From: Bacterioplanes sp965233665
Lineage (GTDB): Bacteria; Pseudomonadota; Gammaproteobacteria; Pseudomonadales; Oceanobacteraceae
Direction of reading: 5' to 3'
Assembly (NCBI GenBank): GCA_965233665.1
Contig: CBDDTG010000054.1
Location: 1 to 64,000, forward strand
DNA: 64,000 nt
Shown: piece by piece, positions 14,872 through 23,507 of the stretch
Layout of the letters: every line of letters begins with the position of its first letter
Position numbering within the stretch: the first letter of the stretch is position 1
The notes under the pieces: model-generated
Told to the model about the DNA's origin: nothing
Seen by the model: only the letters and a program-made list of their open reading frames with translations
The model's database searches: none
Position numbers and translations under genes: made by a program

Positions 14872-15255
14872 TTACAGCGCCATAATGCCTTCGATTTCAA
14901 CGTCGGCGTCTTTCGGCAGGGTTTTTACCGCAAACGCAGCGCGCGCTGGGTAAGGAGCCTGGAAGTATTTTTCCATCACGGCGTTGACCTGAGCGAAGTA
15001 GCTCATGTCTGACAATAATACCGTCAGTTTGACTAGGTTATTTAAATCACCGCCGGCGGCTTCGCAAATGGCTTTCAGGTTTTGCATTACCTGCTCGGCC
15101 TGCGCTTCAAACGACTCGGTGACCATTTCCATCGTACTTGGGTTCAGCGGAATCTGGCCGGAAATATACACGGTGTTGTCGACGCGCACAGCTTGTGAAT
15201 AAGGGCCAATGGCCGCCGGTGCCTGGTCAGTATGAATAGTGTTTTTTTGGTACAT
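14872..15255 (-). CDS. ridA: RidA family reactive imine/enamine deaminase
   Basis: The 127-aa product is a typical RidA/YjgF/Rid protein with GPYSQAV near residue 20, YISGQIPLNP, and the C-terminal YPARAAFAVKTLPKDADVEIE containing the active-site Arg. It hydrolyses 2-aminoacrylate and related imines to keto acids and ammonia. ATG at 15255 (MYQKNTIHT) follows CGGAG; the longer ORF would extend into dadA. The gene overlaps the dadA 3' end by 29 bases, so it is translationally linked to the enzyme that produces imino acids, a logical pairing. Confidence 0.95.
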   Translation of the reverse strand: MYQKNTIHTDQAPAAIGPYSQAVRVDNTVYISGQIPLNPSTMEMVTESFEAQAEQVMQNLKAICEAAGGDLNNLVKLTVLLSDMSYFAQVNAVMEKYFQAPYPARAAFAVKTLPKDADVEIEGIMAL

Positions 15256-16522
15256 GTTGACTCCGTTTTTGATAACGAGAAAGCGACAGGTCAGCGGCAT
15301 CGATGTCGGTTTGACGCTGACTGATCAGGTCGGCAATGACTTTGGCCGATCCCATCGACATAGTCCAGCCAAGCGTGCCGTGGCCGGTGTTTAAAAACAA
15401 GTTGTCGATATCGGTGGCGCCAATAATGGGGGTGCCGTCCGGGGTCATGGGGCGCAGGCCGGTCCAGAACTCGGCTTCGGCAGTGTTGCCGGCGCCGGGG
15501 AACAGGTCGTTGACCACAAATTCAATGTTGGCGCGGCGTTTTTCCGGCAGGTTGAGCTGGTAGCCGGCAATTTCGGCGGTGCCACCGACGCGAATGCGGT
15601 CGTTAAAGCGGGTGATGGCCACCTTGTAGGTTTCGTCCATCAAGGTCGATTGCGGCGCACGCTCGGCGTCGGTAATCGGCACGGTGAGGGAGTAGCCTTT
15701 AATCGGGTGAATCGGCAAGTCGAGGTTAATCTGGCGCAGCATCGGCGCTGAAAAACTGCCCATGGCCATTAGGTAGGCATCGGCTTTGAGGTTGCCTTGA
15801 TTGGTAATTACGCCATCAATGCGGTGCTGCTGGCACATTAGCCCTTGCACGGCGGTGTTCATGCGGAACTCAACGCCCAGTTCACGGCAGTGCTCAGCTA
15901 ACTGGCGGGTAAAAGCTTGGCAGTCGCCGGTTTCGTCACCGGGCAAGCGCAAGCCGCCGACCAATTTATCGCGGCTGTGCTCAAGGCCGGGTTCGTAGTT
16001 CACGCAGTCGTCGACGTCGAGCAGTTGGTGCTCAACACCGCACTCGCGCAATACCGCGATGTCCTTTTCTGAAGCCGCCATTTGGCTGTGCTGGCGAAAC
16101 AGTTGCAAGGTGCCGCCGGTGCGCTGCTCATAGTCGAGGCCGAGCTCGTTGCGCGCGGCTTTTAAGCAGTCACGACTGTATTCGGCCAAACGCATCATGC
16201 GGCCTTTGTTGATGTGATAGCTGCGCTCGTTGCAGTTGAGCAGCATGCGCGTCATCCAACTGAGGGTGTGGCGATCCCAGTGGCGCACATCAATGGCCAG
16301 CGGTGCTAAATCTTGCAGCAACCATTTAATCGCTTTGAAGGGCACACCCGGGGCTGCCCAGGGAGCGGAATAGCCGGGCGAAATCTGGCCTGCGTTGGCG
16401 TAGCTGGTTTCTTGGGCAGGTTCGGCCTGGCGGTCGACCACGGTGACCTGATGGCCGGCACGCGCCAAATACCAGGCGCTGGTGACGCCGACGACGCCGG
16501 CTCCGAGAATCATGACATGCAT
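15227..16522 (-). CDS. dadA: D-amino acid dehydrogenase small subunit DadA
   Basis: The 431-aa flavoprotein closely follows E. coli DadA in order and motifs: FAD-binding ILGAGVVGVTSAWYLA at the N-terminus, ETSYANAGQISPGYSAPWAAPG, and the C-terminal FWTGLRPMTPDGTPIIG and NTGHGTLGWTMSMG. It oxidatively deaminates D-amino acids, chiefly D-alanine, feeding electrons to the respiratory chain at the membrane. The last roughly 20 residues extend beyond the usual end and overlap ridA. A divergent Lrp-type gene lies 129 bases upstream, matching the dadR-dadA layout; the usual alanine racemase dadX is absent here. Confidence 0.95.
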   Translation of the reverse strand: MHVMILGAGVVGVTSAWYLARAGHQVTVVDRQAEPAQETSYANAGQISPGYSAPWAAPGVPFKAIKWLLQDLAPLAIDVRHWDRHTLSWMTRMLLNCNERSYHINKGRMMRLAEYSRDCLKAARNELGLDYEQRTGGTLQLFRQHSQMAASEKDIAVLRECGVEHQLLDVDDCVNYEPGLEHSRDKLVGGLRLPGDETGDCQAFTRQLAEHCRELGVEFRMNTAVQGLMCQQHRIDGVITNQGNLKADAYLMAMGSFSAPMLRQINLDLPIHPIKGYSLTVPITDAERAPQSTLMDETYKVAITRFNDRIRVGGTAEIAGYQLNLPEKRRANIEFVVNDLFPGAGNTAEAEFWTGLRPMTPDGTPIIGATDIDNLFLNTGHGTLGWTMSMGSAKVIADLISQRQTDIDAADLSLSRYQKRSQHVPKKHYSY

Positions 16523-16651
16523 GGTGACGATGCTCCGTTTTTCGCTGTTTAGCCCGGTATGCTACGACGATTGTTAGCGGTTTTTCCTTTGTTTTTGCTG
16601 TTTGTGTAGTGATAATCTCTGCTTAATTAAGTCTTTGCCGAGTTTTACTCT

Positions 16652-17137
16652 ATGAAAGCCTCAGAGCTCAAGCCTTTGGATCGACTCGACCGACGCATAT
16701 TGGCGGTACTGCAACAACAGGGGCGCATCAGTTATGTGGAGCTGGCCGACAAAGTCGGCCTTAGCTCAACGCCTTGCATGGAGCGTGTTAAGCGGCTGGA
16801 GCGCGATGGCTATATCGAAGGCTATTACGCGCGGCTGAACCCAGCGCTGATGGGGCATGAATTATTGGTGTTTGTTGAAATCTCATTGGCGCATCAATCG
16901 CCGCAAGCGTTTTCCGATTTCACCCGTGCCGTGCGAGAGTTGCCCTATGTGTTGGAGTGTCATTTGGTGTCGGGCGATTCAGATTATTTAGTCAAAGCAC
17001 GCATCAAAGATATGTCGCAATACCGTACTTTGCTCGGTGATATGCTGTTGCAGTTACCCGGGGTGAAAAACTCGAAAAGTTATATCGTGATGGAAGAAGT
17101 GAAAGAAAGCTTGGAACTACCATTGGAGGACATATGA
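16652..17137 (+). CDS. Lrp/AsnC family transcriptional regulator (DadR-like)
   Basis: The 161-aa protein has an N-terminal AsnC-type HTH (LDRRILAVLQQQGRISYVEL ... GLSSTPCMERVKRL, residues 9-55) and a C-terminal RAM ligand domain ending LLQLPGVKNSKSYIVMEEVKE. This family senses amino acids. Its divergent position to dadA-ridA suggests alanine-responsive activation of D-amino acid catabolism, as for DadR. The stop overlaps the start of the next gene by ATGA, so the two are co-translated. Confidence 0.9.
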   Translation: MKASELKPLDRLDRRILAVLQQQGRISYVELADKVGLSSTPCMERVKRLERDGYIEGYYARLNPALMGHELLVFVEISLAHQSPQAFSDFTRAVRELPYVLECHLVSGDSDYLVKARIKDMSQYRTLLGDMLLQLPGVKNSKSYIVMEEVKESLELPLEDI

Positions 17138-17640
17138 GTTACGGATGGCAAGCGTACGCTGTAGATCTGGAGGCGCTGAATCAATGCTACGGCCAGCTGA
17201 CGGGTGAGCAGCTGGCGCAGTTTAAACAACAACAAAGAAGCGCGCTGGCGCGTTTAACGGTGGAGTTTGGTGCCTCGGCAGAGCAAGCGTTGCAGCATAT
17301 TGCTGCAGGTGAGTTAGACGATGAAGTCGAGCCGGCGCTGTATTGGTATGTGTGGGAATTATTGGCCCAGAGCATGGGCACAGCATTGAATAACAGCGAG
17401 TTTTATCCGGCAGAAATGACCGCCATCAGTGGGCTTAAAGGGCTAAAACCGCTGGCGTTTTCTCACCCTTGGCTGGAAGATGCCGGCGGTTTTCCCATGG
17501 TGTATGCCTGCTTGAGCGGCCAACATGCGGACTGCGCCGACAGTGTGTCCGCTACTGAGCTATCGGTTGTGCAGCAACAGCAGCTGCAGAGCTGGCTAGA
17601 GGCTGCCTCTGGGCGTGATTTAGTGCTGTTTTATTATTAA
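17134..17640 (+). CDS. Hypothetical protein coupled to the Lrp regulator, 168 aa
   Basis: The acidic, Gln/Leu-rich cytoplasmic protein is mostly helical in its first two thirds (LTGEQLAQFKQQQRSALARL...) and ends ASGRDLVLFYY. No domain is recognised. It overlaps the regulator gene by 4 bases (ATGA), so it may modulate DadR-type control or be a small enzyme of the same pathway; this is inference from position only. The MITE copy 2 begins directly behind its TAA stop. Confidence 0.7.
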   Translation: MSYGWQAYAVDLEALNQCYGQLTGEQLAQFKQQQRSALARLTVEFGASAEQALQHIAAGELDDEVEPALYWYVWELLAQSMGTALNNSEFYPAEMTAISGLKGLKPLAFSHPWLEDAGGFPMVYACLSGQHADCADSVSATELSVVQQQQLQSWLEAASGRDLVLFYY

Positions 17641-17902
17641 GGCACCTCTGAATAATTCGGTGCCCGCTCTGGATCGCCAGAGGATTTCAGATCACGAAGC
17701 CGGTTTGCCGCTCTAGCCAGTTACAGCAAAAATCGGCGACACAGAGCTGGGGTTCTCTGGCGTTCCCCGTAGGGCGCGGGCCGCAGGCCTTCATAACGTT
17801 GTTGGCGATGTTGAAAAGGGCTGGCCATTTCCTGCCATCACCGCCTTGTTCTGAAAGCCTGCTGCACTCGTGCAGAGTTGTGCAGAATTATTCAGAGGTG
17901 CC
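17641..17902. mobile_element. MITE copy 2 (262 bp, fullest copy)
   Basis: Ends GGCACCTCTGAATAATTC and GAATTATTCAGAGGTGCC are perfect inverted repeats and are flanked by TTAA on both sides (17637-17640, 17903-17906). The left duplicate contains the TAA stop of the preceding gene. The interior shares all segments with copy 3 and lacks coding capacity. It separates two convergent genes that would otherwise be nearly touching. Confidence 0.85.
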
Positions 17903-17907
17903 TTAAG

Positions 17908-18231
17908 CTAAAAGGTAAAAATAGATGGCCCTTCGTGGCGCATGCCATGAATGCGGTGGTTGTCGATATAGCCGTCTTCGTCGACCTCACAGCGCACCCA
18001 GCCGTTGTGGTCTTTATCGGATACGCGCAAATAAATGTCGTAACCGTCGGCGTTTTCGCGAGTAGATAAGCGGTCAATGGCGATGGCGGTATCGGCGGGC
18101 ATGACTTGCTCGGTGTAGCGCCGGCAGTGGTTAATGGCATCGCCAATGTCACGAATATTGGCCATACGCTCCGGGTCGCGTATGCAGCCAGTGAGCTGGC
18201 TGAGCAATATCAATGTGAGTGCGAGGCGCAT
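17908..18231 (-). CDS. Small lipoprotein, 107 aa, unknown
   Basis: The N-terminus MRLALTLILLSQLTGC is a short signal peptide with LTGC lipobox, so the mature protein is acylated at Cys and lies in the cell envelope. The mature part carries VNPxx-like helical NIRDIGDAINHCRRYTEQ and a beta-rich end (YDIYLRVSDKDHNGWVRCEVDEDGY). Family not recognised. It is a single gene whose 3' end now abuts the MITE. Confidence 0.7.
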   Translation of the reverse strand: MRLALTLILLSQLTGCIRDPERMANIRDIGDAINHCRRYTEQVMPADTAIAIDRLSTRENADGYDIYLRVSDKDHNGWVRCEVDEDGYIDNHRIHGMRHEGPSIFTF

Positions 18232-18277
18232 AGCAACATTCCGTGCCTAGGAGCTGTGATGATAGCAGTTTGCACCC

Positions 18278-18418
18278 GGGAGCCTCTAAAAACCCCTTTT
18301 TCTCATTATGGCTTCGTTAAAAATCGCCTCAAGATGCTCATTTACTACAGTAAACTCCGCTGTTTCACCGATTTTTGCCTAGCCAGAATTTCGCCTCCGA
18401 GGTTTTTTTAGAGCCCCC
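18278..18418. mobile_element. MITE-like element of a second type (about 140 bp)
   Basis: Imperfect terminal inverted repeats GGGAGCCTCTAAAAACC (left) and GGTTTTTTTAGAGCCCCC (right) bound an AT-rich interior with no ORF. The interior includes internal complementary segments (CATTTACTACAGTAAAC). Sequence is unrelated to the three MITE copies above. It lies between the lipoprotein promoter and the chemoreceptor 3' end. Confidence 0.55.
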
Positions 18419-18487
18419 GTTAGGCTCATGGTGAAGTCGGGCGGGCACTTTTGTTACGCCATCAGCTGTTTTGCGCCAGCTGTACCT

Positions 18488-19999
18488 CTATTTGGCTTGG
18501 AGGCGAAAGTACGCCATGGTCTCGACCAACTGCTGCGCTTGGCTGGTCATTTCTTCAGCGGTGGCGTCTAGCTCCTCCGAGCTGGATGCATTTTGCTGTG
18601 CTACCGAGCTGAGCTGCGACATGGCGGCGCTGATTTGAGCCAGACCAGAGGATTGCTCTTCCGATACCTGGGTAATTTCTTTTACCAGTTGTGAAGTCTT
18701 TTCGACTTCGGGTACCAAATCGTGCAGTCGGTCGCCGGCCTCTTGTGCCAGTTGCACGCTGTTTTGCGCCAGCTCGCCAATGCTTTGTGCAGCACCACGG
18801 CTGCGCTCGGCCAAGCGCCGCACTTCGGAGGCGACAATGGTAAAGCCACGGCCATGATCGCCGGCGCGCGCTGCTTCAATGGCGGCGTTTAACGCCAGCA
18901 GGTTGGTTTGGTAGGCGATGTCATCAATAACGGCGATTTTTTCGGCGATGTCCTGCATGGCACTGACGGTATCGGCGACCACGCGACCACTGCTGCCGGC
19001 ATCACTGGCGACGCGCGCGGCAATGCCGTCAGTCACACGCGCGTTGTCGGTATTTTGTTGCACTGAGTCTGCAATTTGCTCCATCGAGGCGGTGGTTTGC
19101 TCAACGCTGGCGGCTTGCTCCGTGGCGGCGTTGCTCAAACTGCGAGAGGTGGAGGATACTTGCGCCGCTGCCGAAGACAGGCCATGCGAGGAGGAGCGCA
19201 CGTCGTCGATAATTTGCTTGAGCTTATCAATCAGCTGGTGCATGGCGCGCTGCAAGTCGCCGAGCTCATCGTGGCGATCGACACGAATTTGCTGGCTTAA
19301 GTCTCCCGCCGCCAGTTGTTTGGCGTGGTGCACCACCTGATACAAGGGCGTGCGCACACTGCGAGTTAGTAATACAGCCGCGATGATGGTGGCTACCAGC
19401 GCAACTACAGCCGCGCCGATGGTTAATTGCACCGAACGTTGCATGACCTCGGTGGCTTGGGCGTATTCTCTGGCGGCCACGCTGAGTTGCAGCTCCACCA
19501 GCTCATTGATTTTATTGCTGATGGGGTCGATCACATCGTAAAGCGGGCCATTAAAATCATTGAGCTGGTTGCTGACGTCGCCCTGCAATTGTCCTAGGTG
19601 TTGTTGTAAACGCTGGATTTCGCGGTTAGCGGGTACAAACAACTCATTGGCTTGCTGTGCTAAGCGCTGTTCTTCTGTCGTTAGCTCGGTAGCCATGTAG
19701 GCGTTCCATTGCTGTTCGACCAGTTCTTTGGCTTGGCGTACCGAGCGCGCCGCCTCGCCGGCGTTCATGCGGCCCACGTTGGCTTTGTTCACCGCGTCGA
19801 TGACCAATACGGCGTAGCCATCAGCGATGGCTTTGAGTTGCTGCAGGGGAATCACGCGGTCTTGATAGACGGTTTCCAGCCCCTGGTTGTTGGTGCGAAT
19901 ACCATCCAGGGCAATAACGCCCATAAAGCTTAATAGGGCAATGGGAACGGCAAAGGCCAGGGTAAGACGGTGCGATAAGTTGAGTCTGAGCCGCTTCAT
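18488..19999 (-). CDS. Methyl-accepting chemotaxis protein
   Basis: The 503-aa receptor has a first transmembrane helix (about residues 10-32), a periplasmic four-helix-bundle-type sensor rich in Gln/Leu helices, a second membrane helix (LTIGAAVVALVATIIAAVLL, about 185-205), a HAMP linker and the cytoplasmic signalling domain. The highly conserved hairpin tip is present as KIAVIDDIAYQTNLLALNAA followed by IEAARAGDHGRGFTIVASEV. ATG at 19999 is chosen because GGAGG lies 7 bases upstream; the upstream in-frame ATG has none. No C-terminal CheR-binding pentapeptide is present. The ligand is unknown. Confidence 0.95.
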   Translation of the reverse strand: MKRLRLNLSHRLTLAFAVPIALLSFMGVIALDGIRTNNQGLETVYQDRVIPLQQLKAIADGYAVLVIDAVNKANVGRMNAGEAARSVRQAKELVEQQWNAYMATELTTEEQRLAQQANELFVPANREIQRLQQHLGQLQGDVSNQLNDFNGPLYDVIDPISNKINELVELQLSVAAREYAQATEVMQRSVQLTIGAAVVALVATIIAAVLLTRSVRTPLYQVVHHAKQLAAGDLSQQIRVDRHDELGDLQRAMHQLIDKLKQIIDDVRSSSHGLSSAAAQVSSTSRSLSNAATEQAASVEQTTASMEQIADSVQQNTDNARVTDGIAARVASDAGSSGRVVADTVSAMQDIAEKIAVIDDIAYQTNLLALNAAIEAARAGDHGRGFTIVASEVRRLAERSRGAAQSIGELAQNSVQLAQEAGDRLHDLVPEVEKTSQLVKEITQVSEEQSSGLAQISAAMSQLSSVAQQNASSSEELDATAEEMTSQAQQLVETMAYFRLQAK

Positions 20000-20165
20000 T
20001 TCAGCCTCCGGCTGCTGAGTAAAAGAACAACTCAACTAGTTAAGCAGTATGAGACCCAACGACGACTTGGAGGCCGGGAAAGACCTAATATACTCAGGCT
20101 TTGGTATTAAATTTGGTTGTGGCGTGGTTAATAACGGCGCTTGCTGTGCTGTGCAGTCGATGGCG

Positions 20166-20723
20166 TCAGGTGGCGTAGTGAATCAAATCATGAAAGACCA
20201 CGGGCACGGTGCCCGGATTGCGGTAGCCATGTTCACAGTCGGCGGCAAAGCGCACCGCATCGCCTGGCTCCAGCGTTTGCCATTGACCATCCAGCAATAA
20301 CTCCATCACGCCACTGATCACCACGATATGCTCCGTGACGCCGGGCTCGTGAGGTTCAGAGATACGCTCATAAGCGGGCGCTAGGGTGAGTTCAAACAGT
20401 TCAAAACCCTTGCTCGGGTCATAGCTAAACAAGGGCGCAACCAGCATTTCGCCCTGACTGGGCTGCTGTCTGAGGTCATCCGCGTGGCGCTTAAGGGTTT
20501 GTTGTGGCGTTGGGGCTGGCTCTAACAAGCTGGACAGCGAGCAATGAAAACCACTGGCGATTTTCCACAAGCGGGCCACGGTGGGGCTCGATTCACCGCG
20601 TTCAATTTGCCCCAGCATGGCTTTGCTGACGCCGGTTTCTTTGGCGGCCTGATCCAAACTCCAGCCCTTTTCTTGGCGCAGTTGTTTCACACGTTGGGCC
20701 AGGTACTGATTAATTTCTTGCAT
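20166..20723 (-). CDS. XRE-family regulator with C-terminal cupin domain
   Basis: The 185-aa protein has an N-terminal HTH_3 domain (VKQLRQEKGWSLDQAAKETG, about residues 10-65) and a cupin beta-barrel (about 100-180; EPHEPGVTEHIVVISG, LEPGDAVRFAADCEHGYRN) that binds a small ligand. Proteins of this build repress nearby transporter or catabolic genes until a ligand binds. It is divergent from the BenE-type transporter, with a perfect 16-bp palindrome between them, so it probably autoregulates and controls the transporter. Confidence 0.9.
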   Translation of the reverse strand: MQEINQYLAQRVKQLRQEKGWSLDQAAKETGVSKAMLGQIERGESSPTVARLWKIASGFHCSLSSLLEPAPTPQQTLKRHADDLRQQPSQGEMLVAPLFSYDPSKGFELFELTLAPAYERISEPHEPGVTEHIVVISGVMELLLDGQWQTLEPGDAVRFAADCEHGYRNPGTVPVVFHDLIHYAT

Positions 20724-20755
20724 TGATGGTGAAATCCCAACAGTAAAAAATTATT

Positions 20756-20799
20756 GTGCGTTATAACGCACGGCTGCTAGTTTGGACGCTATAACGCAC
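20756..20799. promoter_or_regulatory. Twin palindromic operators between XRE-cupin gene and benE-type gene
   Basis: GTGCGTTATAACGCAC (20756-20771) is a perfect 16-bp palindrome. A second site at 20784-20799, GGACGCTATAACGCAC, matches it at 13 of 16 positions and lies 28 bp away centre to centre. Both sit in the 98-base divergent promoter region and are the obvious binding sites of the XRE-cupin regulator. Confidence 0.75.
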
Positions 20800-20821
20800 A
20801 AGTGAGACCGGAGTGTAAAAG

Positions 20822-22018
20822 ATGGCGTCCCATCCAGTAAACCCTGCCGCCAACCACAGCGCCCAGCGTTGGTTGGCATTTACCCCTTCGTTTATCAGTG
20901 CCGGCTTTGTTGCCGTATTGGCGGGCTACAGCAGCGCGGTCGCCATTGTTTATCAGGCGGCGTTGGCGGCCGGGGCATCGAGTGCACAGGCCAGCTCATG
21001 GCTGTGGGCGGTAGGTGTTGGCATGGGCGTCAGCAGCATTGGCTTGTCGCTTTATTACCGCCAACCTGTGTTTACCGCTTGGTCGACACCCGGTGCGGCC
21101 TTGCTGGTGAGCAGTGTGGCGGGCTTTAGTTTGGCGGAAACCATCGGCGCTTTTATCGTCTGCTCGCTGTTGATGACCTTGGTGGCTTTGACGGGGGCGG
21201 TGGAGCGCTTACTCAAATGGGTGCCGGCTTCGCTGGCGGGCGCCTTACTGGCAGGGGTGCTGCTGCAGTTCGGTTTGCAGGTATTTGCCGGCATGGGGCA
21301 ACAGCCGCTTCTGGTTGGGGCCATGCTGTTGAGTTTTTTAGTGGCGCGCCATTGGCAACCACGTTACAGCGTGGTGGCAGCCTTGCTGGTGGGAGTGACT
21401 GTTGCCTATTGGCAAGGTGCGTTGCAGTGGCAGCCGCTGGACTGGCAATGGTCAACACCGCAGTGGGTCACACCGGAATTCTCCGGGGCGGCGCTGATGG
21501 GCATCGCGGTGCCGCTGTTTGCTGTGACCATGGCGTCGCAAAATATACCGGGCTTGGCGGTGTTGCGTGCCAACGGTTACGACGCTCCTGCTGGCCCTTT
21601 ACTCGCGACCACTGGCATAACCAGCCTGGTGTTGGCGCCGTTTGGTGGTTTTGCCTTTAATTTGTCGGCCATGACGGCGGCAATATGCCAAAGCGATGAG
21701 GCCGGAGGCACGCCGGCGCAGCGCTACTGGGCCACCTGCTGGGGCGGCGTTTTTTATCTGGTCGCTGGCTTGTTGGGCGCCACCTTGGTGGCACTGTTGC
21801 AAATGGTTCCCGCGGCGCTGGTGGCCACTCTTGCGGGGTTAGCGTTGCTGGCGCCTTTAAGCAACGGCTTACAGGCGGCAATGCAAGAGCCGAGCGAGCG
21901 CGATGTGGCGTTATTAACCTTTTTAGTCACGGCGTCGGGCTTGTCGCTGGCAGGCATTAGCAGTGCTTTTTGGGGCTTGCTGTTGGGGTTGCTGGTGCAT
22001 TATGGCCGGCGTAGGTAG
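20822..22018 (+). CDS. Benzoate/H+ symporter BenE family transporter
   Basis: The 398-aa integral membrane protein has about 12 hydrophobic segments and the BenE pattern, including FISAGFVAVLAGYSSAVAIV at the N-terminus, STPGAALL, and FGGFAFNLSAMTAAIC in the second half. The family imports benzoate or related aromatic acids with protons, but the substrate here is not proven; no aromatic degradation genes are nearby. ATG at 20822 follows GGAGTG. It is divergently transcribed from its probable repressor. Confidence 0.88.
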   Translation: MASHPVNPAANHSAQRWLAFTPSFISAGFVAVLAGYSSAVAIVYQAALAAGASSAQASSWLWAVGVGMGVSSIGLSLYYRQPVFTAWSTPGAALLVSSVAGFSLAETIGAFIVCSLLMTLVALTGAVERLLKWVPASLAGALLAGVLLQFGLQVFAGMGQQPLLVGAMLLSFLVARHWQPRYSVVAALLVGVTVAYWQGALQWQPLDWQWSTPQWVTPEFSGAALMGIAVPLFAVTMASQNIPGLAVLRANGYDAPAGPLLATTGITSLVLAPFGGFAFNLSAMTAAICQSDEAGGTPAQRYWATCWGGVFYLVAGLLGATLVALLQMVPAALVATLAGLALLAPLSNGLQAAMQEPSERDVALLTFLVTASGLSLAGISSAFWGLLLGLLVHYGRRR

Positions 22019-23416
22019 CTAGCTAACTAATTGCGCCAATTGCTGTACTCCATCGTGTAGCCTATCGCTCAGTGGATAAGAGGCATTGAGGCGCACGCCG
22101 CGCTGTAGCATGGGGTCGGCGCTGAACAGGGCGCCGGGGGCCAAGCTGATGCCGAGTTGCAGCGCTTGATGATACAGCTCGATGGCATCGTGACCGTCGG
22201 GCAGCGACAGCCAAATAAAATAGCCGCCTTGGCTGTCATTGATATGCACGTTCGCCGGCATGCATTGGTGCAGCCAATGCAGCAGGCCTTGCTTGCGTTG
22301 ATGCAGCGTGCTTCGCAGTTGGCGTAAATGCGTTTGATAGGGGCGGCTGTCGAGGTAGGCCGCCACCGCCTGTTGCTCCGGGGCGCTGCTCGACAGCGTC
22401 GCAATAAACTGCCGCTGCGCTAAGCGTTGCAGCTGCTCTCCGGCGCTCACCCAACCTAGGCGAAACCCAGGTGCCAGGCTTTTGCTAAACGAGCCGCAGT
22501 GCAAGATGCGTTGCTGTTGGTCGATGGCTTTCATCGGCTGCAGAGCATTCGCACCGGGCGGTGCCAGCTCGCCGTATACGTCGTCCTCAATGACCCAAAC
22601 ATCGTGCGCGCAGAATAAATCATAAAGTGCCTGCTGGCGCTGTTGGCTGAGGCAAAAACCCAGCGGGTTTTGGTAGCGACTCATCAGCCAGCAAGCTTTT
22701 ACTGGGTAGCGTTTAAGCACGTCGGCCAAGGCCTCCGACTGCATGCCCTGTTTTGGGTCGGTGGCGACGGCAATGGCGCGCAATCCAAGACGCTCGATGG
22801 CTTGTAACGCGCCGTAAAAAGCGGGCGCTTCAATCACGACCCAGTCGCCGGGTTGGGTCACTGCCTCTAACGCCAGGTTAAGGCCCTCCATGGCACCGGC
22901 GGTAATCAGTATGTCGTCCGGGCTGATGGTCATGTCATTGCGGCTGTACTGGCGTGCAATGGCCTGGCGCAAGGCCAAGCTGCCGGGGGGCAAATGATCG
23001 ATGGGGTGCTCGGCCAAGGCGGCACTGGCTCGGCCCAGGCCCCGTGCTAAGGCGCGCAGCGGGAAGAGGTTAGGGTCTGGGAAGGCGGAGCCTAATGGCA
23101 GCAGCCCCGGCTGATTCGACGCCTGCAACACCTGATAGGCAAAGTTGTTGATGCTGACTTGGTCGCGTACATGGGTGGCGGCGCTGCTTAGGGCAGGGCG
23201 ACTGGTGGGCAGGTCTTTTACCCGATAGCCCGAGCGTGGCACGGCCTCGATGCGGCCCTGTTGCTCTAACAGCTGATAGGCACTCATCACCGTCATCAGG
23301 CTTAAACCGCTGTCGGCGGCCATGCGTCGCAGTGATGGCAGGCGCTGTCCGGGTTGCCATACCTGCTGCTCGATTTGCTGGCTAATTTGCTGGGCCAGGC
23401 GCTGATATTTCGACAT
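22019..23416 (-). CDS. MocR-family (GntR HTH plus aminotransferase) regulator
   Basis: The 465-aa protein fuses an N-terminal GntR-type winged helix (LPSLRRMAADSGLSLMTVMS, residues about 25-70) to a class I aminotransferase-like domain. The PLP lysine is expected in HCGSFSKSLAPGFRLGW, and YQNPLGF, EDDVYGEL are typical. MocR proteins use PLP-bound ligands to regulate amino-acid or vitamin genes. It is divergent from cioAB with only about 90 bases between starts, and an inverted repeat lies there, so autoregulation and possibly control of the oxidase are plausible. Confidence 0.9.
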   Translation of the reverse strand: MSKYQRLAQQISQQIEQQVWQPGQRLPSLRRMAADSGLSLMTVMSAYQLLEQQGRIEAVPRSGYRVKDLPTSRPALSSAATHVRDQVSINNFAYQVLQASNQPGLLPLGSAFPDPNLFPLRALARGLGRASAALAEHPIDHLPPGSLALRQAIARQYSRNDMTISPDDILITAGAMEGLNLALEAVTQPGDWVVIEAPAFYGALQAIERLGLRAIAVATDPKQGMQSEALADVLKRYPVKACWLMSRYQNPLGFCLSQQRQQALYDLFCAHDVWVIEDDVYGELAPPGANALQPMKAIDQQQRILHCGSFSKSLAPGFRLGWVSAGEQLQRLAQRQFIATLSSSAPEQQAVAAYLDSRPYQTHLRQLRSTLHQRKQGLLHWLHQCMPANVHINDSQGGYFIWLSLPDGHDAIELYHQALQLGISLAPGALFSADPMLQRGVRLNASYPLSDRLHDGVQQLAQLVS

Positions 23417-23419
23417 CTG

Positions 23420-23434
23420 TTATAGGTTCTATAA
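23420..23434. promoter_or_regulatory. Inverted repeat TTATAG-GTT-CTATAA in mocR/cioA intergenic region
   Basis: The 6-3-6 palindrome lies 4 bases upstream of the mocR start. TCTGTTAT occurs at its left edge and again about 30 bases further right, giving a direct-repeat component as often seen for MocR proteins. Confidence 0.45.
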
Positions 23435-23507
23435 TTTTTCTGTATCTGTTATGGAATGCTAGGTCATGCTGCAATGGCGGGCAACCGAATTCAGCGGGAG
23501 CTGCCGT

